This document shows, one piece after another, positions 51,058-60,960 of a stretch of 64,000 nucleotides of DNA. Source of the DNA: Typhlomys cinereus (lineage: Eukaryota > Chordata > Mammalia > Rodentia > Platacanthomyidae); assembly GCA_023101885.1 (NCBI GenBank), contig JALPQD010000819.1, positions 62,001-126,000 on the forward strand, written 5' to 3'. Made by a program: the position numbers and the translations under genes. The notes under the pieces were generated by a model. It ran no database searches. It had not been told where the DNA came from and saw nothing but the letters and a program-made list of their open reading frames with translations. How positions within the stretch are numbered: position 1 is the first letter of the stretch; every line of letters begins with the position of its first letter.

Positions 51058-51415
51058 TGTATCCGTTATCCTTTTCTGTTACTGTGAGACACCACTCAAA
51101 GTCAAGTAACTTAAGGGGAGAAAGGAGGATTTATTCAGCTTACGGTTCCAGAGGAGAGATACAGTCATTTATGGCGGAAAATGCATGGCTGACTGGCAGA
51201 AGCTGGAGGTGATCTAAGTCATGTCCCTCCTGGAGACATAGAGCTGCTGCATGAAAGTTCAAGAGTAGACTCATTCACTCAAGCAGGGCAGGGCTAAAAA
51301 ACCTCCAGGCCCACCCCTGTGGAACTGCATTCCTCCAGCAAGGCTCCCCTTCCCAAAGGTGCCATGACCTTCCCAAACACATGAACCTGTGGGAGACACA
51401 TTTCAAACTATGACA
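51058..51415 (-). repeat. Solo MaLR LTR with 5-bp target duplication
   Basis: On the minus strand it begins TGTCATAGTTTGAAATGTGT and ends ATACA. It is 358 bp and flanked by TTCCC at 51053-51057 and 51416-51420. It carries GAATAAA near its 3' end. Same family as the LTR at 3689-4045. Confidence 0.9.
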
Positions 51416-51420
51416 TTCCC

Positions 51421-52229
51421 AAACAAATTAATCTCTAGAATGAGGACTGGCAAGTTGGTACAGTCCAAACAGAGACATTCTGGTCAAACTTAAGGCCAGA
51501 TTAAGGAATTTCCTGCTTGTTCTCACAATAATGAAAAGCCATCAAAATATCCAGGGATGGATAGAAAGTAGAGTCTTGGGTAATGAGACAACCAGATTTA
51601 CATCTTGAAAAGATATTCTTCTTAACTATGGTAAGTGGACTGTAGTGTAACAAGAGTAGTAAGAGTTAGGGACACAGAATGGGAGTGTATGGAGACAGAA
51701 ACTTGGATCCACACATCCAGGGTCAAAAAGTAACATGGTCTGTGGGGGAGAAAATAGTCATGATGTTCGAGATTGTGAAAAGCAATGCACCTCATGAAAC
51801 TTCACAAACATATGTCATAGGAGAGGATGGAAACTCATGAGTTCCTAGTTTGGTCCTCCAGGATATAGGACACATGGAAAAGTCTCCTAATTTGTGTGGC
51901 TAAGAAAGTCGGAACTGGAGAAGCCCTTCAAAACTAGCATGAGAAATCAAGGGTGAGGGAGAGAAAAAGAGAAGAGGGAATCATTTGGCATGAAAAACGG
52001 GTTGTAAAAATAGAATGTAAGCAAACAGGAGGAAGAATATGAGTAAAATATTTTATATTGGCTGTGTAATATTGTATATTGCACAAAGGAATGGCTATGC
52101 CAAGTAAACAGTGGTGTTAGCTAGTTAGTTGCTGTTTTGATTTTTGGTTTGGATGGGATTGACTGTCTTGAGGTCTAAACTTAGTCCCTGGAGTATAATA
52201 GGCAATTTCCTTTCTTTGTATGTTTCCCC
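51421..52229. other. Unique sequence, no gene seen
   Basis: No feature recognised. Confidence 0.5.
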
Positions 52230-52690
52230 AACTTTTCTGTGATGACTCTTGAAATAATACAGATATTTGCCATTGCCCTTGGTTGCCCACTAGAACCTGA
52301 TGGTAAAACCCTATTGCACAGGGTATGAAGAACAAGCTAAAACAGACCTGGCTGGCTAGATTTCATAGTGCCAGAAGGTGTCATTGAGGCTACTGGGAGA
52401 GAAATGCAACCTATAGTCTCACCCAGCTGTGAAAGCTGCAAGCTACAACAACCAGATAACGATGGATGCAATAGTGGCATGAACGTTACGGAGGTGACCA
52501 ACTGCTTTCTTATTGGATGTAACACCTGCTTTCTGCAGGGAACACATGCCTGGTACTATAAACCAGGATAAGAACCTGTGGTTAGGGAGGCCATAGGCCC
52601 TGGGGGAGAACAAACTATAGCTGTTTGCTATATGGACATGGTATCAAACCATCTTTTAAATACCTACCATTACTCCCACAAATCATTTTA
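52230..52690 (+). mobile_element. Old L1 3' UTR fragment
   Basis: Shares the block 'tttgccattgcccttggttgc...aaaccctat', 'caatagtggcatgaac' and 'gataagaacct' with the 3' UTR at 7580-7960. Strongly diverged. Confidence 0.6.
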
Positions 52691-52806
52691 GCTGTTAGGC
52701 TTCAACCCAGAAACTTCTTCGTAATGGAAGGCATTTAGTAAAATGAATCCAAGCAGGCCACTGTGCAGAAAATAAGTGATTGTGAAGTGCTCAGTCCTAA
52801 ACAGGC

Positions 52807-52808
<2 letters not shown>

Positions 52809-52854
<46 letters not shown>

Positions 52855-52861
52855 ACACACC
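52809..52861. repeat. (AC)n array
   Basis: About 53 bases of AC with one AT interruption. Confidence 0.98.
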
Positions 52862-53554
52862 AGAAAGAATAAGAGTCAGAAGGTACCAAAGAGTACCAAC
52901 AATCACTGTCTGGTGGGCATAGCTCAGTCATTTTTCTCACAAATTGAATGCAATGGTATTTAATTCCACAAGACTTGTATAAGACGTGGCCTATCAACAT
53001 TTCATCACAGAAGGAGAAATATTTTACTAGGTACCACCCCTCTCTGAGAAAATACTGATAGCTAAGACTGGCTGAAAAGAGGGGCGGGTACTTTCCTCAG
53101 TGGTATACCCACTAATATATCATCCATGTTCTGGCAAGTAGCCAGACATGTAATTATTTCAGGCAACCCTGATGAAAACCAATAGTTCACACTCCACATC
53201 TACCTAGCTCCAAGTCTTCTCTCCCAGATCAAATCAACTGTTCTTCATGTGTTGGGTGACATTCATCTTAGGGTGTGTCCTATGAACATGCTTCTTTGTC
53301 CACATCTCCACAACAGCTGCATGTGCTCCAATGAACACAATTCTCAGGTGATGGTTGGCCATAAGCAGAGGAATGTACTACATCCCTCCTCCTAGAAACT
53401 AATTTTTAGTTTAGGACCTTTTCATTTCCTTTGTTATACTATGCCTCTATATTCCTATACACCAAAATGCAGAAGCACTGTCTATGTGGCATTGCTCCCT
53501 TGGGTCTCTCTGAAACCCACCTAGTAGCCTACATTATTCTTTTCAAAATTCAGG
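52862..53554. other. Unique sequence, no gene seen
   Basis: No feature recognised. Confidence 0.5.
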
Positions 53555-53597
53555 CACTCAGACTGCAGAGATGACTAGGGGTTAAGACTCTGCCTCA

Positions 53598-55080
53598 CAA
53601 CAAATGCTGGAGAGGATGTGGAGAGAGGGGAACTCTCCTACATTGCTGGTGGGAATGCGGGCTCATACAGCCACTCTGGTGAGCCGTCTGGAGATTCTTA
53701 AAGAAATTAAAGATTGAAATGCCATATGACCCTGCTCTTCCACTTTTGGGAATAACCCCCCATACAGCAGAGGTTCACCTCGATAGCACAAGCACGACCA
53801 TGTTCATAGCAGCACTGTTTACAATAGCAAAGTCATGGAATCAGCCCAAATGTCCAACAGTTGACGAGTGGATAAGGAAACTGTGGTAAATCTATACAAT
53901 GGAGTACTACTCAGCCATCAAAAAATGATGAATTACTGGAATTTGCCGGGAAATGGATGTCATTAGAAACAATTATATTAAGTGAAGTATCCCAGACACA
54001 GAAAATTAAGCACCGTATGTACTCCCTAATAGGTGGCTCCTAGTACCAAACCCACCCAGCCCACCTAGAGACAGTAATTCCAAGGATTATGAACAGGAGG
54101 GATGGGGTAGGAGGGCCACACCAGAAAAAAGGAGAGAAGGGACCATGTTACAGCAGAGAAAATAGGCCTCCATCAAGGACTCAAATAAGTAATGAGACAT
54201 CTGATTAAATTCACAGACTTTTGTCCCTGATCATTTACTACTGAGGGGGTATGATCTCACCAGAAGAGGAGGGTATATAGTCTGGCAGATAAAAAGTAAC
54301 CCTTGTGCAAATTGGTGATAGACCCCTCCCTCACTGTGGTTTCCCACTTTTATTACATCTACCTTTGAATGTGCTTTTATCACAAGACTCTAGTTTAACA
54401 GCTTTTTGTCTCTGGCCAGGGGGTAACATACAATGCCCACCAGGATGGAGTGAAGGGCATTGCAGGAGCAGCAAAGCTGCAAAAGAAAATCAACAAACCA
54501 CAATCCAGAACTTCAGAGACTCTATATCAACCACCTAGAACTAGGCCAGTTTAATCTCTCCCCATCCTGAAGCTCAGGGAAATTTGCGGAAGAGGGGGCG
54601 GTAAGAGTGTAAGAGCAAAAGGATGGGAGGAGCAATGATATGCAAGATACTCCATACAAGTTAGGGCTGAAGCAATCATAATTGGACTTTACATGCCTTG
54701 CGCATTGTCCAACACACTATTGACCTCACAAAGTCTAGCATCTGCTAAAGGCACCAAGATCTTTGGAGGCAAGGGATTGGCAGCCACAGCAGTGTTCCTA
54801 ATACCTAAGGGGAACACGGGAAAGGGTTCAGGGAAAGGCCACTGGGTCCTTGTAGGTCATCGGAGAGGAGGGCCCAGAGGAAAATCAGGCATGCACAAGA
54901 AAGGACTCTCTGGGAATTGGGGTGGGAGGCACTGGGGGATGGGAAGGGAGGGGTGTGGGGATGGGGAGCAGGGGGTTCGGGGGGAGGAAGAGGGAGGGAG
55001 GGAACTGGTGTACCTATTAAGTTTGTATGAGCTGAAATAATAATAAAAAATATATTAATAAAAAAAAACAACAAACAAAA
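53598..55080 (+). mobile_element. L1 3' fragment, first insertion in SINE
   Basis: ORF2 C-terminus from the CWRGCGERG segment on, with a TAA in place of a tyrosine codon at about 53887 and a 1-base A-run insertion near 53925. The full 3' UTR, G-rich tract and A-rich tail follow. Flanked by AAGACTCTGCCTCA at 53584-53597 and 55081-55094. Confidence 0.93.
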
Positions 55081-55094
55081 AAGACTCTGCCTCA

Positions 55095-55370
55095 ACAAGG
55101 GATTGACAGCCATAGTAGTGTTCCTATGCTTAACGGGAACACAGGAAATGGTTCTGGGAAATGCCACTGGGTCCTTGCACCTTACCAGAGAGGAGGACCC
55201 AGAGGATAGTCTGGCATGCACATTAAAGGATGCTCCAGGGATGGGAGGGGGAGGCACTGGGGGATGGGGAGGGAAGGGGGAGGGGAGGTGGGCACAGGGG
55301 GATGGGGGGTTGGAGGTAGGCGGAACCGGTGTACCTGTTAAGTTTGTATGAGTGGAAATAAAAAAAAAAA
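55095..55370 (+). mobile_element. L1 3' UTR fragment, second insertion at the same site
   Basis: About 275 bases from 'acaagggattgacagccatagtag' to GTGGAAATAAAAAAAAAAA. Flanked on the left by AAGACTCTGCCTCA (55081) and on the right by AGGCTCTGCCTCAA (55371-55384), a second, slightly diverged duplication of the same target. Confidence 0.9.
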
Positions 55371-55584
55371 AGGCTCTGCCTCAAAAGCAGAAGGTCCTGA
55401 GTTTAGATCCCAGGTCCCACATAAAAACATCAGGGGAAAACAGTGGCAACCTGTACTTCCGGCCCTGGTGGGCAGAGTCTAGGAAATTCCAGAATGAAGC
55501 AAATAAGAGGTAGAAGCAATCCAGGATGATTCCTGAAGTAGTCACCCTTGGTCCTCCACAGTGACACAGTGCCCTGTGATACAC

Positions 55585-55636
55585 AGAAGAAAGGAAGGAA
55601 GGAAGGAAGGAAGGGAAGGAGAGGAGGGAAGAAAGG
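55585..55636. repeat. (GGAA)n purine array
   Basis: Several AAGG units followed by mixed purines. Confidence 0.9.
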
Positions 55637-56289
55637 AGTGAGGATTTTTTTTTTAAAAACTCAAGCACATTTGTCTCTGACAACAGGAAGATTGGGGAAT
55701 GGAATAGAAAAGGTTGTTATGGCATACATTTGTATCTTTTAAATTTGTACTAAGCATATATATGACACAGTCACAATAAGCATCAGACAGCAAGTAAATA
55801 ATTTACTGCTGAGAATTACCCAAAGCTCCCAGCTATCCTGGTGCATTCAGAATGTTTTTCCAATGACGTCACTTGATCAAGAAACACAATAAACAGTGTC
55901 TTTTACATTTTCAGTCAAGGTCTGTAATAAGGAAAAGTGGAAAAGATGAAACAAGACTCATCAAATTTAAGACAGGATAATAATGGACACCACTACATTT
56001 GGGACCCAAGAATCCACCGAGTTCCTTTATTTACCTAGTTGCAACTGCATAACTGGTTTCCCTCAACTGAAGCCTGATGGCTTCCTCTTACTTCCAAGGA
56101 GTCTATCTGCTGCAGGGTGAAATAAGAGACCTGTTATTACTCAAAAAGTTGGTCAAGAGCAACTCACTACCAACCTTCAAGAAGTCAAGTGGTGGTGACA
56201 TTCAATTTTTTGTCCTAGGTGAAGGTTACATGTCCTTAATTCCATCTGCGATTTATGTATGCTTATGTACATTAACACTCAGTTGTGTA
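55637..56289. other. Unique sequence, no gene seen
   Basis: No feature recognised. Confidence 0.5.
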
Positions 56290-56605
56290 TTTTTTCTGAG
56301 AGTGGTATGTTGGGGGAAGGCACAGTTGCATGCATAACACTGCATGTGTGTGTAGATCAGAGGACAACCATGGCCTTCCACTTTGTGATCGGGTCTGTTA
56401 TCTGCCACTGAGTGCACCAGGGTGGCCAGCCTTTGAGGTTCCTGGGGTTCTCCTGTCTGCTGCTTGAATGTTGATGTAGGCGTACTGGGATTACAGACCT
56501 GTCCCACCTCCAGCTTGACGTGGGTTCTGAGCATTCGAGCTCAGGCAAATTCTAGTGCTCACCTGGCAGACGCTTCATCCACTGAGCCACCTCCCTGGCC
56601 CTCAT
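56290..56605 (-). repeat. B3/B4-like SINE, minus strand
   Basis: Reversed B1-like part ('ttgatgtaggcgtactgggattacagacctgtcccacc') and tRNA-like end ('ttcatccactgagccacctccctggcc'). Confidence 0.7.
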
Positions 56606-56705
56606 TCATAGCATGTACTTGTTTAATATATATGTCATATTTCATGCAAAACAAAAATTTCTCAATGAATACTTAATACACACTGCTAGAGCTGCCTGTT
56701 TTTTA

Positions 56706-56760
56706 AAGGAGAAGGAAAAGGAGGAGGAGGAAAAAGAGGAGGAGGAAAAGGAGGAGGAGG

Positions 56761-56791
<31 letters not shown>

Positions 56792-56792
56792 A

Positions 56793-56833
<41 letters not shown>

Positions 56834-56834
56834 A
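56706..56834. repeat. (GGA)n purine tract followed by (AGT)n
   Basis: 56706-56766 is pure purine on the plus strand. 56767-56833 is about 22 AGT units with one AAT. It runs directly into the SINE at 56845. Confidence 0.97.
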
Positions 56835-56844
56835 AGTTCTAGGC

Positions 56845-57135
56845 TGAAGAGATGGTTCAAGCGTTAAGCCTTTCCCTTGCAGGCAAAAGAACCTGAGTTC
56901 ACATCTCTACATTCCACGTAAAAATGCCAGGCAGAAATGGCAGTGACCTGTAATTCTGGCCCTAGAAGGCAGAGCCTAGGAAACCCCACAGTAAAGCAAT
57001 AAGGAGATAGAGCAATCCAAATGATTCCTGAAGTTACCCTTGGGCCTCCACAAGCACACACAGTATCCTCTTCTATACCCATAGGCACCTATGCACACTT
57101 ACACACAAATACATGTGCAAAAAAAAAAAAAAAGG
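56845..57135 (+). repeat. Older CA-tailed SINE
   Basis: 'aggctgaagagatggttcaagcgttaagcctttcccttgcaggcaaaagaacctgagttcac' and the shared body ('tggccctagaaggcagagcctaggaaaccccacag'), ending in ACACAAATACATG and an A run. Confidence 0.87.
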
Positions 57136-57182
57136 AAAAAAGGGATCCCAAGGGAAAGGGAAAGGGAAAAAAGAAGGGAAAT

Positions 57183-57213
57183 GAATATATCTTCTCTCAT
57201 ATGTGGAATCTAG

Positions 57214-57259
<46 letters not shown>

Positions 57260-57420
57260 GTAAATGAATGACACAAAAGGAGAATAGTATTTAGGGGAGG
57301 AAGGAGACTTGGGGAGGTATGAGGAAAAGGGAAAGTTATGAGGAAGGTTATGAGCAAAGTTCAGTGATGGGTGGGTGTGTGTGTGTGTGTGTGTGTGTAT
57401 TAACTATCATAATTAAATCC
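57183..57420 (+). mobile_element. Old L1 3' UTR remnant with (AC)n and (GT)n
   Basis: 'ttctctcatatgtggaatctaga' followed by AC (57214-57258), 'aaaggagaatagtatttaggggaggaaggagac' and GT (57374-57398) has the order of a rodent L1 3' UTR. Confidence 0.6.
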
Positions 57421-58109
57421 ATTACTTCATATACCAAGATGTTAAGTAACAAGGAAATCTGGGCATCAGAGCAGCCCTAGTTTTACAGAGTGGGGCAGGC
57501 TGGAGACTTGACAAAGGCTAGCTACCCTGTACAGTGGCATCGACATTTGTTCAGTGGCTTCATTTATTTCGAGAAGGCATTAAGCAGCTCTGAAACGGCA
57601 GCCAGAACCACCCGCACAGTGATAATGGCAAATTTAGCATGATTTATTCATAAAATAACTCGGGCAGCACTTAATACAAATACAAGGGTACACTTTTCAA
57701 TTGTGTAGAGAAGATCAATTCATAAAACCTGTTAAGTAAATAATGAATTTTGAAATAAATCACCTGCAAAAGGTTCTTTCGGAACTACACCTGAATGGGC
57801 AATAAATCAGGGCGAGGCTTGTAAATGTCAGCATCAGGCTGTGCCAAACCCTCTTACATACATAAGTCATAGTCTGAATGTCATGAAGGGAAAAGCAAAA
57901 GTGAGCAACCTGTGGCCTTTACTTCTCTTTGGTGTCAACCTAACTCCTGCTTCCTTAGCATGTGATAAATCCTCTGCTAGATCTGTCACATCACCCAATG
58001 ATAGGTACCCGAGGTTAGCCCCAGCTGAACCCCATCTGAACCCACCTTTGTTTCAACTAGTCTCACTCTTCTTCCCTCAGAGGGCAAGAACTTTTGCCAA
58101 AACTCCAGA
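57421..58109. other. Unique sequence, candidate conserved noncoding segment
   Basis: 57490-57840 is AT-rich, non-repetitive, and contains several ATTTATT/AATAAAT and TTAAT elements of the kind common in deeply conserved enhancers. No exon recognised. Confidence 0.4.
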
Positions 58110-58250
58110 ATCTAAAACTAGCAAGCCCTGCCAGCACAGCAGTTCATGCATGGAATCTCAGGACCAGAGATACTGAGCCAGCAGGACTGTGGGGACTTTG
58201 AGGCCAGATTAGGCAAGACAGCGAAACCTTGCTTCTGAAAAACCAAAACA
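58110..58250 (+). repeat. Diverged B1-like SINE
   Basis: 'cagcacagcagttcatgcatggaatctcaggacc...ggactttgaggccagattaggcaagacagcgaaacc'. Confidence 0.6.
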
Positions 58251-59309
58251 CTGATGAAAAATAACAAGCACTTCATTTGATTGCAGGCCAGGTAACAGGG
58301 ATCTGGGAAACTCTGACCCCAGCGAGCAACTTGTCCCACTGCATTAGCCTGTATTTTATCAAACATTTGAACAGATTTCAGCATCTGTCTATAGTGTGTG
58401 AAGAACCAAGGACACCAGCTGGGGCTTTCAGGGACTTGTGGAGAGTCAAGTCCCAAGAGCAGAGACAAGGCTGATCCACAGTGGTGTCATGGCTAAGCTG
58501 AGAGCATAAACTGACCACAGTCTCTGCATATGGAGAAGAGAAAAAGTGCCCAGCAGAACCAAGGGTATCCCCAAGGTAGTAGGAAATAAGGGAGCTAGAC
58601 TTACAGGAGTTTCAACCATTATAGGCTATTCCTAAAGCCAGAAGAGGCCAGGAACAGAAGCCGAAGAGAGAATCTAGGTTCAAATTTAATCCGAGATCTC
58701 AGGCAAAAATTCAAGAGACTCTATCTGAAGGGTAGATTCAGGAAAAGAGAAAGGAGACACAAAGTCCTTCACACAGTGAAGTATGTGTTGCTAGAAATCA
58801 CACAAGCAGCAGAGAGGTTGGATTAAGTAAGGCAGAAAAGCTCCCCCACTTACTACTGCACAGAAAAATCCTTCTGTAAGGGCAAGTGGGGCTTCTCTGG
58901 TCACCTTGCTACCTTTCTGGACCACACCCCAAAATCTTAAGTAATTAACAATTAATATAGTCTACTTTCATGTTTCCCAATTATTTGCTAAAGATCATCC
59001 CAGGAAACATTAATACAATGATTGGGAAGGTAATTATTTTCACATATTTATGTAAGTTTTCACTTGAAACAGGAAGGTAACAGACACTGATGGTATCTGC
59101 TTGTTTTTAAAGGACTGGAGAAACAATTCTTCAATTATCAACAGCTTAAGCTGATTAATTAGCATTGTGTTAAAATTTAGTTTCAATTGAATTTTGCAAC
59201 TGAAATTTTGGTAAGTTTTTAATGTTCTTTATAAATTAAGTAACATGCTAATTAGCAGTTTTCTTTTTAAAATAATTAATATAGTCTAGATAAGACACCC
59301 AGAACAATT
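58251..59309. other. Unique sequence with homeobox-like AT-rich block
   Basis: 59130-59290 contains repeated TTAATTAG/CTAATTAG and TCAATTATC motifs. No gene recognised. Confidence 0.45.
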
Positions 59310-59660
59310 AAGGTACTTACAACCCAAGTGTCCACCCATGGATAAGCAAAGTGTGGTAAGTATATACAATAGAATAGTTTTCAGATGCAAAAGGGAAGGA
59401 ACTCCCAATATGCTGCAATGTGCAAGAATACTGAAAGCTCTATAATAACTACAATAATCTGGTCACACAGATAAGGTACCTAGAATAGTCTAATCTATAG
59501 AGAAAGGAAGTACAATCATGGCTACCAGGAAATAGTTACTATTGTATTGGGACGGCATTTAAATTTTGTAAGGAGACAGTTCTCTGGATGGATAATGCAG
59601 ATAGAGTCACAACATTGTAAATATGCTAGAGCCACCGAATCATACTACAGAAAGTGATTA
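59310..59660 (+). mobile_element. Ancient L1M 3' end
   Basis: 'aacccaagtgtccacccatggataagcaaagtgtggtaagtatatacaatagaatag' and 'catggctaccaggaaatagttac' are typical of the ORF2-3' UTR junction of old L1. Both are strongly diverged. Confidence 0.7.
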
Positions 59661-59669
59661 AGATAGCAA

Positions 59670-59917
59670 TTTATTTTATTTTTTCCCACTCATACAAACT
59701 TAATAGGTACCCTGGTCCCCTTCCTCCTTCCACCCCTCCCTGGACCCCCTTGCTCCCTCCCCCCTTTTCCCCTTCTTTTTATCCCTCCCTCCCTTTCTCC
59801 CAGTGCCCCTCTCTTCCACCCCCCCAGTCCCTGGAACACCCTTTAGTGTGAATGTCAAAGGGCTCTAGGCAATGCTCCTGAGTCTTTATACCTCATAAGA
59901 GTGGAGGACGCAGAGGG
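59670..59917 (-). mobile_element. L1 3' end, minus strand, with target duplication
   Basis: Reverse complement of the young L1 3' end (CCCACTCATACAAACTTAAT), with the polypurine tract seen as C/T-rich. Flanked by AAGATAGCAA at 59660-59669 and 59918-59927. Confidence 0.88.
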
Positions 59918-60000
59918 AAGATAGCAAATTTTATTTGGTGTGCATTTTACCAATTTTAAATGCACATTAAAATTTTAGAATTGTCAAAAAGACAAACATA

Positions 60001-60054
60001 CTGAGCTTGAGGGTAGTCCAGGCACTGCCTCAAAAAAAAAAAAAAAAAAAAAAA
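60001..60054 (+). repeat. B1 3' remnant with 23-base A run
   Basis: 'gagcttgagggtagtccaggcactgcctc' followed by 23 A (60032-60054). Confidence 0.6.
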
Positions 60055-60699
60055 CACTAATATTATGCAAAACAAAAGACCAAGGCTGCATATGGTAGAT
60101 TTTAGCTGTGCAGAGAGCGAATGTTTATGCATTTGCATTTGGGAAAGAAAGGGAGTGGAAGAACACAAATATAAATGTTACTTACATTCTGAAGTGTGAG
60201 TTTCTTTCCAACTTTGTTTTTTACCTTTTTCCACATTCTACACACTGAGCATACATTACTCATACAATTAGGTGAATAGAGGTAAATATGAGAACAAACC
60301 ATAAAAAGTTCCACAGAAAACAAATATTTATTGATTCACTCTACAGATTGGGGTTTCTTCATGTTTAATAGGAAAATACAGGCAAAAGTGTAACACCAAA
60401 ACAACCAATTTGCTAATTACATTAAAAGTAAGACCCACAACCAAAATCTAAAGGCAAATTCACACAACTGAAAAAGCAAATGTCCAGCATTCATACAGAG
60501 AGATTAATGGCCAAGATCATTAATAAGCAAAGAATCAGAAAAAAAAAACCCGGACAGATACCACTTTCGCTATTATTGTAGGACTGCATCTTTTCTTTCC
60601 TGGTGGTGTGAGTTTACTTGTGTGTTGGCTGGCTTTATTTCTTAACTTTAGTTGCAAGACAGTGGGAGAAAATGGAAGATGTTTTTGACAACTTAGCAC

Positions 60700-60960
60700 T
60701 GAGAGACTGTCCTAAGGGAAGAATTTGAAATACATAAAAGCATTTTATTCGCAAAGTTGATCACAGCATTATTTGAAATACTGAGAATTTGGAAATAACC
60801 TAAACTTCCAACAATTTGAAAAAGGTTAAAGTACATTACAATAAAACTACACAGTAAAGTGTATTACCAGCAAAATAAAGTATCTTTGCAAAAATCCATA
60901 ATAATCATACTTAATACTTATGGGAAAAGAACATAAATTGCTTATAAAGATCACAGAATA
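60700..60960 (+). mobile_element. Ancient L1 ORF2 3' remnant
   Basis: 'cacagcattatttgaaatactgagaatttggaaataacctaaacttccaacaatttgaaaaaggttaaag' has the word order of L1 ORF2 C-termini at great divergence. Confidence 0.55.

Larger units (their letters stand above)
53555..55600 (+). repeat. Older CA-tailed SINE split by two L1 insertions
   Basis: The SINE head ('agactgcagagatgactaggggttaagactctgcctca', 53555-53597) continues at 55371 ('aggctctgcctcaaaagcagaaggtcctgag...') and runs to about 55565. The interruption is two successive L1 3' fragments. Confidence 0.88.
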
